Positions 1 to 5,735 of a stretch of DNA of 10,800 bases are shown here, piece by piece. The stretch's first letter is position 1. Every line of letters starts with the position of its first letter. The stretch is taken from NCBI GenBank assembly GCA_903834675.1, contig CAILKC010000175.1, positions 1 to 10,800 on the forward strand, read 5' to 3'. The notes below the pieces were generated by a model. It saw only the letters and a list, made by a program, of their open reading frames with translations, did no database searches and was not told the origin of the DNA. The position numbers and the translations under genes were made by a program. This stretch comes from an uncultured Victivallales bacterium. GTDB lineage: Bacteria > Verrucomicrobiota > Lentisphaeria > Oligosphaerales > JAFGRS01.

Positions 1-11
1 ACCCCATCATA

Positions 12-55
12 CCCAGGCCGCTGGCCTGGGCTGAGGGATGCCGGCCCTTTGGGCC
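12..55. repeat. Paired-hairpin intergenic repeat, copy A
   Basis: Two adjacent short hairpins are visible. The first is a perfect 8-bp stem (12-19 with 23-30) around a 3-nt loop. The second is a 5-bp stem (43-47 with 51-55) around TTT. The string CCTGGGCTG, then 11 unconserved bases, then CCCTTTGGG occurs here (25-53) and again with exactly the same spacing at 5475-5503. This marks it as one copy of a dispersed family. Conserved loop and linker with variable, compensating stems suggests that structure is what is maintained. Function unknown; it could be a REP/MITE-type element or a transcribed structure. Confidence 0.65.
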
Positions 56-98
56 TCGGAACCAAGGGCACAATAGCCCCCGTGATGCCGCCGCCGCG

Positions 99-245
99 GG
101 CTCTACTACGTACGCCAACCCGATCGACCCCGATACCGACCCCGACCCCGATGAGAAGCGGGCGCAAGCCCGTCGCGGCGCGGGTATGTAGTCGAGCCCT
201 TAGGCGGGTTCAAGGGGGGCGCGAAACCGGCTCGACTACTTACGC
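99..245. repeat. Repeat-bounded segment with 11-bp inverted repeat
   Basis: A 17-base sequence at 99-115 recurs at 229-245 with 15 of 17 matches, giving near-direct repeats at both ends. Inside, 188-198 (GTAGTCGAGCC) is the exact reverse complement of 229-239, an 11-bp stem with a 30-nt loop. The first copy at its left end also pairs imperfectly with 188-198. No coding signal is convincing here. It resembles a small non-autonomous repeat or degraded element; no transposase and no clear target duplication can be seen. Confidence 0.5.
126..155. repeat. Degenerate hexamer tract (GACCCC/GATACC)
   Basis: Five consecutive six-base units beginning with GA: GACCCC, GATACC, GACCCC, GACCCC, GATGAG. 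This is a short degenerate simple repeat in non-coding DNA, nested in the repeat-bounded segment. No function can be assigned. Confidence 0.6.
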
Positions 246-254
246 ATCGTGGCG

Positions 255-334
255 CCGTCTCGCCGTTTCCCCGTCTCGCCGTTTCCCCGTCTCGCCGTCT
301 CCCCGTCTCCCCGTCTCGCCGTCTCCCCGTTTCC
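255..334. repeat. Octamer tandem array CCGTYTCS, 10 units
   Basis: Ten contiguous 8-bp units of the pattern CCGTCTCG, CCGTTTCC or CCGTCTCC, with no spacers. Variation is confined to unit position 5 (C or T) and position 8 (G or C). It runs directly into a 7-bp array at 335. The 8-bp period is the same as in the unrelated-sequence arrays at 2604-2687 and 10702-10800. Likely a variable-number tandem repeat. Confidence 0.9.
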
Positions 335-360
335 TGAACCCTGAACCCTGAACCCTGACC
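335..360. repeat. Heptamer tandem array TGAACCC, 3.7 units
   Basis: Three perfect TGAACCC units (335-341, 342-348, 349-355) plus a partial fourth directly abut the octamer array with no intervening base. Simple repeat; no function inferred. Confidence 0.85.
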
Positions 361-406
361 GCTCCCCCCCACGGAACAGCCCCGCGCCCCCTGGCGCCGC
401 TCCTTC

Positions 407-435
407 TTGACATGGCCTGCTCGGGGCGTTAGCCT
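407..435 (+). promoter_or_regulatory. Possible sigma70-type promoter for the amidohydrolase
   Basis: A perfect TTGACA at 407-412 is followed after 17 bases by TAGCCT at 430-435, which matches the -10 consensus at only 3 of 6 positions. It sits just downstream of the repeat arrays and about 50 bases before the likely start codon, the right place for a promoter. The -35 is strong and the -10 weak, so this is a candidate only. Confidence 0.4.
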
Positions 436-489
436 CATCGCGTTTGCCGTGGAGATCGCGTCAGGAACCCGTTGGACAGGATGGGCACT

Positions 490-1386
490 ATGGCCACATT
501 CATTGACCTGCATGTGCATACGCGTCTCTTCCCCGGCCCGGAACGGCTCGGCGGCGGCACCTATGCGACGCCCGAGCAGCTCATGGAGATGCTGATTCCG
601 CATGGGGTACGGAAGGCGGTCATCCTGCCGGGCGTGAACCCTGAGTGCGCCATCATTCCGCAGGGCATGGGAGAGGTGGAGGCGATCGTCGCCAAGTACC
701 CGGACTTCTTCATTCCCTTCATGAATATCGACCCGCGGGCGGTGGGCAACTCCCCGGAGGCGGACCTCGGCCACGTGATGCGCTACTGGAAAGGCAGGGG
801 CTTCAAAGGCATCGGCGAGGTCTGCGCTACCCTGTGCTTCAACGATCCGCTGATGGAGAACCTCTTCCGGCACGCTGAGGCGAACGAGTTGCCGCTGACC
901 TTCCACATCGCTCCCCAGCGGGTTGGCCACTACGGGATTGTCGATGCGCTGGGGTTGCCGGGCCTGGCGGGAGCGCTGCGTCAGTTTCCGAAGCTGATCT
1001 TTCTGGGGCATTCGCAGCCCTTCTGGTCCGAGATCAGCGGCGATGTGACCGAGGGCATCCGCAACACCTACCCCAAGGGCAAGGTAACCGTCGGCGGCGC
1101 GGTGGTGCGCTTACTGCGTGAGCATGCTAATCTGTGGGGTGATCTGTCGCCCGCGGCGGGCAGCGGCTACAACGCCATTTCGCGCGACCCCGACTTCGGC
1201 TACGCCTTCCTGGAGGAGTTCCAGAGTCGGCTGCTGTTCGCCACGGACATCTGCGATCCCCGCAACAAGCTGACCCTGATCTCGTTCCTCAATGAGGCGG
1301 TCGACCAGGGACGCATCTCGCGAACCGCCTACGAGAACATCTGCTACCGCAACGCGGAGAGGCTGCTTGGCATCCGCCTGACCTAG
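490..1386 (+). CDS. Amidohydrolase family protein (TIM-barrel, amidohydrolase_2-like)
   Basis: A 298-residue protein predicted to be a cytosolic metal-dependent hydrolase or decarboxylase of the amidohydrolase superfamily. It shows the expected metal-ligand pattern in order: HxH near the N-terminus (DLHVH, H8 and H10), GIGEV with E110, FHI with H139, LGHSQ with H174, and ATD with D253 at the end of the last barrel strand. The substrate cannot be read from sequence. I chose ATG 490 because the AGGA at 478-481 is well spaced for it; ATG 481 (plus 3 residues) and TTG 472 (plus 6) are in frame and possible. The gene ends 9 bases before the convergent URO-D-like gene. A functional link to that gene is plausible because such families often sit together in PVC bacteria, but this is inference. 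Confidence 0.85.
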   Translation: MATFIDLHVHTRLFPGPERLGGGTYATPEQLMEMLIPHGVRKAVILPGVNPECAIIPQGMGEVEAIVAKYPDFFIPFMNIDPRAVGNSPEADLGHVMRYWKGRGFKGIGEVCATLCFNDPLMENLFRHAEANELPLTFHIAPQRVGHYGIVDALGLPGLAGALRQFPKLIFLGHSQPFWSEISGDVTEGIRNTYPKGKVTVGGAVVRLLREHANLWGDLSPAAGSGYNAISRDPDFGYAFLEEFQSRLLFATDICDPRNKLTLISFLNEAVDQGRISRTAYENICYRNAERLLGIRLT

Positions 1387-1395
1387 CCCTCGCCT

Positions 1396-2472
1396 TCAGG
1401 CCCGCCCGCGGCGGCGCTTGTCGGCGGTGATCGCCACCGCCTTGGCGAGCAACGCCTCCGCCGCGGCCACGGTGGGAGCGCCGGTGAGAATGAACAGCCC
1501 CTCGGGACGGAGAGCCTGTACGGCCGCCTCGACCTCATGGTAAGGCAGGTAGATCACCACGCCCTTGCCCGCGGCCTGGATGCGCTGGAACAGCTCCAGC
1601 CAGGCCAGTCCTTGCGCTTTGCCCGTGCCGGGGGTCCACTGGATCGCATGCAGCCGACGCAGGGCCAGCAAACGCTCGAGATGCTGCAGGGCGCCCGGGC
1701 CATCGAGGTGGTAGATCGAGTGGTCCAGCCAGGCCGTCAGCTCCTCCAACTCCGGCGCGATAAACTCGTTGAACATGGCCGGTGACAGCACGCAGGAAAT
1801 GTCGCTCTGCAAGGTCATGAACCTGGCCCGGGGAGACCAGACCGAGAGCCAGTTGGTGCTGCCTTCCTGGGTGCGAGCACACATCGTGCGCAGACGTTCG
1901 TAGATGAGGAACCAGTTGTCCAGCAGCTGGCGCAGGGCCTGTTTCACGGCCGCCGGTCGGTCGATCAGGTCGAGGCAGAAGCCCTCGCCGCCGCGCAACA
2001 GCGCCAGGTGGTCGTTGGGCTGATGGATGTTGGGGAAGCCGACCATCCACTTGCCAGCGGCGACGTCGAGGCAGCGAGCCACGACTTTCTGCACCTGCTG
2101 CCAGGCCCAATCCGACTCGTTCAGCCGCAACCCGGGCGGGCTATCCCAGGAGTGAATGATGGGCGCTTGCCAGATGGTCTGTTCCGAGTACTCGAGCGGC
2201 GCCCCGTAGCCATGGGCGTAGCCGACCATCAGCGAGGTGGCCGGCAGCGCCTCGCCGCCAAAGTAGGTGGCTTCATGGTTGGCGTCGTAGCTCTGCGCAA
2301 CATACTCCGGGTCGGTCCACTTCTGCTGGTTGTCAACCGGCGGCGGCAGGGCCCGGCGCGGTTGGCTGGGAGCCGTCACCGAAATGCAGGGCCGATCCAG
2401 CGCCTCCAGGCGCCAGAAAGCTTCCAATCGAGGGCGGGTCTCGACCCAGTTATGCTTGTAGGCAAGGTCCAT
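1396..2472 (-). CDS. URO-D / corrinoid-methyltransferase-like protein, paralogue 1
   Basis: A 358-residue protein, about the length of the uroporphyrinogen decarboxylase superfamily, which also holds MtaA/MtbA-type cobalamin:CoM methyltransferases. It shares a block with the 4141-5196 product: LxDRPxAVxxAL (about 170-180), DISCVLSPAMFNEF (224-237), YHLDGPGALQHLE (254-266) and QWTPG (278-282). H255 in the YHLDGP motif is a candidate metal or substrate ligand. True heme-pathway URO-D is unlikely: the classic N-terminal URO-D arginine motif is not evident and there are two divergent copies. Reaction unknown; methyl transfer is a family-based guess. Start ATG 2472 has a GGAGG-type ribosome site about 10 bases upstream. 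A longer in-frame extension to 2598 runs into the MITE-like element and is rejected. No signal peptide is seen, so it is probably cytosolic. Confidence 0.75.
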   Translation of the reverse strand: MDLAYKHNWVETRPRLEAFWRLEALDRPCISVTAPSQPRRALPPPVDNQQKWTDPEYVAQSYDANHEATYFGGEALPATSLMVGYAHGYGAPLEYSEQTIWQAPIIHSWDSPPGLRLNESDWAWQQVQKVVARCLDVAAGKWMVGFPNIHQPNDHLALLRGGEGFCLDLIDRPAAVKQALRQLLDNWFLIYERLRTMCARTQEGSTNWLSVWSPRARFMTLQSDISCVLSPAMFNEFIAPELEELTAWLDHSIYHLDGPGALQHLERLLALRRLHAIQWTPGTGKAQGLAWLELFQRIQAAGKGVVIYLPYHEVEAAVQALRPEGLFILTGAPTVAAAEALLAKAVAITADKRRRGRA

Positions 2473-2507
2473 ATGCAGCGGCCTCCGTGGGGGGTCATCG
2501 TGCCGCC

Positions 2508-2538
2508 TTAACAGACCGTGCCGAAACCCGTCCGTCAA
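2508..2538 (-). promoter_or_regulatory. Possible promoter for URO-D-like paralogue 1
   Basis: On the minus strand TTGACG (2538-2533) is followed after 19 bases by TGTTAA (2513-2508). The -35 is 5 of 6, the -10 is poor and the spacing is long. It lies between the MITE-like element and the chosen start at 2472, which would leave a leader of about 30 bases. Weak candidate. Confidence 0.25.
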
Positions 2539-2558
2539 GCCTGGCGGGCGGGTGGACT

Positions 2559-2719
2559 GGGCTGTTTCAAGAAACGGCCGCCGTCGTACCGCCGGCACGA
2601 CGGGTGAAAGCGTGAAAGCGTGAGAGCGTGAACGGGGGGACCGGGGGTCTGAGACGCTATCACACCATCACGTTCTCACGCTCTCACAGGCAACCAGCCT
2701 GCCAACTTTGAAACAGCCC
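2559..2719. mobile_element. MITE-like element with 12-bp terminal inverted repeats, left copy
   Basis: The 161-bp segment is bounded by a perfect 12-bp inverted repeat: GGGCTGTTTCAA (2559-2570) and its reverse complement (2708-2719). Inside are octamers in opposite orientations: GTGAAAGC, GTGAAAGC, GTGAGAGC and GTGAAC (2604-2633), and their inverted counterparts at 2656-2687 (GCTATCAC, ACCATCAC, GTTCTCAC, GCTCTCAC). They can pair as the arms of a large imperfect hairpin around a G-rich loop. A smaller 6-bp stem lies near 2590. Bases 2641-2722 are repeated inverted at 10616-10697 with 80 of 82 identities, so it is a dispersed repeat. It encodes no transposase, and I see no clear target-site duplication. 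Non-autonomous mobility is inferred from the terminal repeats and the second copy. Confidence 0.65.
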
Positions 2720-2837
2720 TGGCGTATAGAGCGCAGGTCAGTTCCGGAGGGGGTCTGTATGAGACTTGACCGCGGTCGTTCGCTCTGTCCCGTACAATGG
2801 GTGTGAGAAATCAACGTCCCTTGAGGGTCGGCTCAAA

Positions 2838-3312
2838 GACGATTACTTCGCGCCACGCCCCCATTCGGCCGTTCATGCATGGTACCATGGCACCATCGAT
2901 CACGAGGCGCGTTCCGATGGTGACATCCCGATTGACCCGGACTGGTACAGTAGCAGTCTGCTCCGGACCACAGAGGGCTTCAACTACTCCAAACTGGGTG
3001 GTGGGAGTCCCCCGGAGTCTACCGCCCCTGACCTTCGCGACTACACCACCGACACGACATACGACTTGGCGCATCCTTTCTTCAACGGCGATTTCTCGTA
3101 CAATGGAAAGGCAGGATGGGAGGAGCATGGAGGAACCAACGCGAACATAGGGACTCTCCGCTGGGTTCTCGAACTCAGTTCGGGCAGGAGTGTCCCTACG
3201 CACAACTAGACGTACATCCCGGAAGAAAATGATCCGCTATTCCTGTTCTTCCGGTTCCGCTCAGAACGATATGTCTCGCCTATTGGCTCCGACGACCGCA
3301 GTGAAGAACTCA
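2838..3312 (+). pseudogene. Fragment of a secreted/surface protein with in-frame stop
   Basis: An internal protein fragment without a convincing start. It contains HAWYHGTID, IDPDWY, GFNYSKLGG and HPFFNGDFSYNGKAGWEEHGG-like stretches, which resemble β-rich regions of large secreted or choice-of-anchor-type proteins; this is recognition by style, not a family assignment. The frame is broken by a single TAG at 3207-3209. The same frame then continues with coding-like sequence (TYIPEENDPLFLFFRF and onward) for about 34 more codons. Homology-like character ends near 3312, where reverse-transcriptase sequence begins in another frame. A nonsense-mutated, truncated remnant is the simplest reading. 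Suppression of the stop is unlikely because both ends of the gene are missing. Confidence 0.55.
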
Positions 3313-3925
3313 GGGTTCGCACCGTCCAGCTACGGGTTTCGTCCCGGGCGCGGGTGCAAGGATGCGTTGCGACGCGTGACGGAGTTGTTGCAGCGTGGTT
3401 ATCGATGGGTGGTAGATGCGGATCTGAAGAGCTACTTCGACACCATTCCGCACGAGCGGTTGATGGCGCTGGTGGAGGAGCATATCGCTGACGGACGGGT
3501 GCTTGCACTTCTCCGCGGCTACCTCCGGCAAGGCGTCATGGACGGCATGAAGGACTGGACTCCCGAAGACGGCACACCGCAGGGTGCGGTCATCAGTCCG
3601 CTGCTGGCGAACCTCTACCTCAAGCCGCTGGATTATCTGCTGGGGGTAAAGGGGTTCGAGCTGGTGCGTTACGCCGACGACTTCGTGATCCTCTGCCGTA
3701 CCCGCGAGGAGGCCGACGCCGCCCTTGCCATAGTACAGGAGTGGGTGACGGGGGCCGGGCTGACGCTCCATCCGCTGAAGACCCGGATCGTCTCTGAAGC
3801 CGACGGCTTCGACGTCCTCGGCTACCACTTCGAGCGCGACCGCCACTGGCCGCGTCAGAAGAGCGTCGACAAGTTCCGCGACGGTATACGGCAAACTGAC
3901 CCGCCGCGCCAATGGACAGGGATCG
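3313..3925 (+). pseudogene. Group II intron reverse transcriptase/maturase remnant
   Basis: Clear reverse-transcriptase core: FAPSSYGFRPGRGC (from 3316, RT2 region), DADLKSYFDTIPHERL (from 3415, RT3, first catalytic Asp), TPQGAVISPLLANLYL (from 3574, RT4), YADD (3670-3681, RT5 catalytic pair) and GFDVLGYHF (RT7). The arrangement is typical of group II intron-encoded LtrA-like proteins. The N-terminal RT0/RT1 part is absent and the frame upstream of 3316 belongs to another gene fragment. After KSVDKFRDG the frame shifts between about 3884 and 3898: the maturase hallmark KLTRRANGQG is readable only in the next frame (3893-3922). Homology then stops; the X domain, endonuclease domain and intron RNA domain V are not seen. 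Although the open frame runs from 3190 to 4053, both ends are non-homologous, so this is a dead fragment. Confidence 0.8.
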
Positions 3926-4044
3926 CCTTCCGGCGATCGCTGGACTGCCGAAATCCCCTGCTTCGACAGGTGCCGAAGCCGGGACTCTGGCTGGAGAGAC
4001 TGCGCCGGCCGCGGCAAACAGCGGCTCATCCCAGACAAGAGTCA

Positions 4045-4105
4045 CCCCTCTGACCCGTACCCGCAACTCCAGGTCGCTGTCGTAGAAGGCCTGCTCCTTG
4101 GCCAT
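4045..4105 (-). pseudogene. Possible 5' remnant of a gene downstream of URO-D-like paralogue 2
   Basis: On the minus strand, 35 bases after the stop of the 4141-5196 gene, an ATG at 4105 opens a short stretch (MAKEQAFYDSDLELRVRVRG) with codons ending mostly in G or C, like the neighbouring genes. Beyond about 4045 the frame turns into low-complexity sequence and then the antisense of the reverse transcriptase. It could be the start of an operon partner cut off by the rearrangement that brought in the intron fragment. No good ribosome site is visible and no family is recognised, so chance coding is equally possible. Confidence 0.25.
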
Positions 4106-4140
4106 GGCGGCTGCGCTTGCGGTCGGCGGGGAACGCCAGT

Positions 4141-5196
4141 TCAGGCGCCGCCGCCGCAGCGCGCGATGGCGTCCTCGGCTTCGGCGCGGGTGCGGGCGGA
4201 GAGGTTCCAGAAGAGCCGACCGGCGGTCAGTTCGCGCCGCCAGCGCTCCAGGTTGGCGGCATTGCCGCCCAGAATCTGCCCTTTGCCGAGGCGGTCAATG
4301 CGCCGGTAGAGGTCCGACCAGTCTTCGCCCTGGCGAGCCGCGCCGGCCACCCACTGGACCACTCCCAGCTCCTCGATGGAACAGAGCGCCTCCAGGTGGC
4401 GGATGGCGTCTGGGCCGTCGAGGTGGTACTCGGAGCCGTCCTGACGGGCCATCTCCTGTTTCAGGTAGGGCCGGGCAAACTCGGCGAACATCGCCGGGCT
4501 GATGAGACAGGAGAAGTCACACTGCGGCAGGTTGAGGCGGCCGCTGCTATACATGCCATGACGGTTGATGCTGCCCAGCCGCTCGAATTGCAGCAGCTCG
4601 GCAAAGGCCTCCATGACCTCGGCGCACGCCTGATCGATCTGCGCCAGAGCACGATGCACGGCCTCGGGTCGGTCCAACAGGTCGAACAGCACTTGGTTCG
4701 CGCCCCGCAGCGCCACCAGCGCGTCGAGGTTGGCCACGAAGGTCGGCGCCGCCACCAGGAGGTCCCCTTGCCAGCGCTCCATCAGGCGCGCGGCGATGGC
4801 ACGGATGCGGCGCCACCAACTGCCCTCGCGCTCGAAACGGATCTGCACCTCCTCCAGCGGCACCTCGGCGCAGGGGTGCGTCGGCCAGCCACCCTCGCCA
4901 GGCGTGGGAAAAAGCAGGTCGGCGCCCAGGAAGGTGGAGAACTGGTCGGCGGCAAACTCGAGGTAGACGAAGGGGATGGCCGCCCCGACGAAGTCGTGAC
5001 TCTCGGCCCAGCGCAGGCCCTGGTCGGCAAAGACCTCGACATCCAGGTCGGGGCCGCTGGCGTAGCTACTCGGCTTGGCGGCCGGTGTCAGGCCTGGTTT
5101 GGGGACCACCGCGCCGACCCATGGTCCGGGCAACTCGTTGCGCCAGAAGGCATCCCATGACTGTGCGGCGTGGGCCAGGTCGGGCTTGAAACTCAT
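4141..5196 (-). CDS. URO-D / corrinoid-methyltransferase-like protein, paralogue 2
   Basis: A 351-residue protein homologous to the 1396-2472 product over its C-terminal two thirds: ALRG and FDLLDRPEAVHRAL (162-184), QCDFSCLISPAMFAEF (225-240), EYHLDGPDAIRHLEAL (257-271) and QWVAGA (281-286). The N-terminal thirds differ strongly, pointing to different substrates or partners. H258 is the counterpart of H255 in paralogue 1. Family members act in tetrapyrrole decarboxylation or cobalamin-dependent methyl transfer; which applies here is unknown. Start ATG 5196 is supported by GAGGAG about 10 bases upstream; a longer in-frame extension to 5349 would overlap the candidate promoter and looks non-coding. 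It is probably cytosolic, as no signal peptide or membrane segment is seen. The two paralogues are separated by pseudogene debris, so an originally tighter cluster may have been broken up. Confidence 0.75.
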   Translation of the reverse strand: MSFKPDLAHAAQSWDAFWRNELPGPWVGAVVPKPGLTPAAKPSSYASGPDLDVEVFADQGLRWAESHDFVGAAIPFVYLEFAADQFSTFLGADLLFPTPGEGGWPTHPCAEVPLEEVQIRFEREGSWWRRIRAIAARLMERWQGDLLVAAPTFVANLDALVALRGANQVLFDLLDRPEAVHRALAQIDQACAEVMEAFAELLQFERLGSINRHGMYSSGRLNLPQCDFSCLISPAMFAEFARPYLKQEMARQDGSEYHLDGPDAIRHLEALCSIEELGVVQWVAGAARQGEDWSDLYRRIDRLGKGQILGGNAANLERWRRELTAGRLFWNLSARTRAEAEDAIARCGGGA

Positions 5197-5320
5197 GTGC
5201 AAGACGCTCCTCAATACTCCACCACCAGGGCGGCGTGACCGGCGAATTCGGGTACGACCAGAGGCTGCGCTCCTGAGCCGGCTTCGCGTTGCCGTCTCGA
5301 GTACGGCCGTAACGGTCGCC

Positions 5321-5349
5321 ACTATCGCACCGTCAGACGCCGCCGACAA
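5321..5349 (-). promoter_or_regulatory. Possible promoter for URO-D-like paralogue 2
   Basis: Minus-strand TTGTCG (5349-5344), 17-base spacer, GATAGT (5326-5321): each box matches the sigma70 consensus at 4 of 6 positions with ideal spacing. The leader to ATG 5196 would be about 115 bases. A moderate match in a GC-rich background. Confidence 0.3.
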
Positions 5350-5375
5350 TGCGGGACAGGCGTTACTCAGGCACT

Positions 5376-5433
5376 CTCAATTGAGGGCGCGAAACCGTCT
5401 GACCCGCCGTCGGCAAGACCCCCGAGACGGCGG
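5376..5433. repeat. Palindrome and inverted repeat in the divergent intergenic region
   Basis: A perfect 10-bp palindrome, CTCAATTGAG (5376-5385), overlaps by one base a 13-mer, GGGCGCGAAACCG (5385-5397), that also occurs at 217-229. It is followed by an 8-bp inverted repeat (CCGCCGTC 5404-5411 with 5426-5433, 14-base loop). These lie between the divergent URO-D-like gene and sorting operon and could be an operator, a structured leader or part of a dispersed repeat. No regulator-specific motif is recognised. Confidence 0.35.
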
Positions 5434-5463
5434 AAACCCCAGCAGAGCCGACGGCCGGGTAGG

Positions 5464-5507
5464 CAGGGCGTTGCCCTGGGCTGGTATCGCAGCGCCCTTT
5501 GGGGGCT
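5464..5507. repeat. Paired-hairpin intergenic repeat, copy B
   Basis: First hairpin: CAGGGC (5464-5469), GTT loop, GCCCTG (5473-5478). Second hairpin: 5491-5497 with 5501-5507 (6 of 7 pairs) around TTT. CCTGGGCTG (5475-5483), 11 bases, then CCCTTTGGG (5495-5503) matches copy A at 25-53 with identical spacing, while the stems differ in sequence. It lies 160-230 bases upstream of the sorting operon promoter candidate, on neither side of a coding sequence. Confidence 0.6.
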
Positions 5508-5670
5508 GAAGACCTCGGCCCATCCTTATTACACTGGTCGAATAAAGCCGTGCCGCGGCGTGGAATCCTGCCATCAGGCTTTACCTCGAAAAGCGGTAAG
5601 ACCTGAGAGCGCTCCGCCATGACGGCGCTGAGCGTGAGAGTCGAGGTGCAGCGCAGGAGTGCCACAGGCA

Positions 5671-5699
5671 TGGACGCCGGAGCGGCCTGCCGCTATAGT
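5671..5699 (+). promoter_or_regulatory. Candidate promoter of the PEP-CTERM/exosortase operon
   Basis: TGGACG (5671-5676), exactly 17 bases, then TATAGT (5694-5699): 4 of 6 and 5 of 6 matches to the sigma70 boxes. Transcription would begin near 5706, leaving a leader of about 30 bases before ATG 5736. This is the best-placed promoter-like sequence before the three-gene operon. It also argues against the longer in-frame start at 5619, which would lie upstream of it. Confidence 0.45.
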
Positions 5700-5735
5700 C
5701 TCGGCCGTCACTCAACGAGCATAGGAACTAGCAGC

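Noticed and set aside
106..1011. Long minus-strand open frame across the amidohydrolase
   Set aside because: It is antisense to a gene with clear metal-binding motifs and runs through the tandem repeats; its sequence is the low-complexity Arg-rich type expected from GC-rich shadows.
2473..2598. N-terminal extension of URO-D-like paralogue 1
   Set aside because: The extension overlaps the MITE-like element, and ATG 2472 has a good ribosome site and starts the conserved sequence.
2766..2798. Promoter TTGACC ... TACAAT upstream of the secreted-protein fragment
   Set aside because: Both boxes look good individually, but the 21-base spacing is too long for a sigma70 promoter and no intact gene follows.
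3921..3940. GCGATCGC palindrome and 7-bp hairpin at 3921-3938
   Set aside because: A single occurrence in degraded sequence; not evidence of a HIP1-type repeat or a functional terminator.
3190..4053. Intact reverse transcriptase, for example a retron or defence-type RT
   Set aside because: Motifs match group II intron maturases, the N-terminal motifs are missing and the maturase part is frameshifted, so it is a remnant. No associated ncRNA or effector is seen.
5197..5349. N-terminal extension of URO-D-like paralogue 2
   Set aside because: Arg/Ser-rich sequence of shadow character; ATG 5196 has GAGGAG upstream and the family-like sequence begins there.
5619..5735. Earlier start for the PEP-CTERM protein
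   Set aside because: It would bury the signal peptide inside the protein and would lie upstream of the candidate promoter at 5671-5699.
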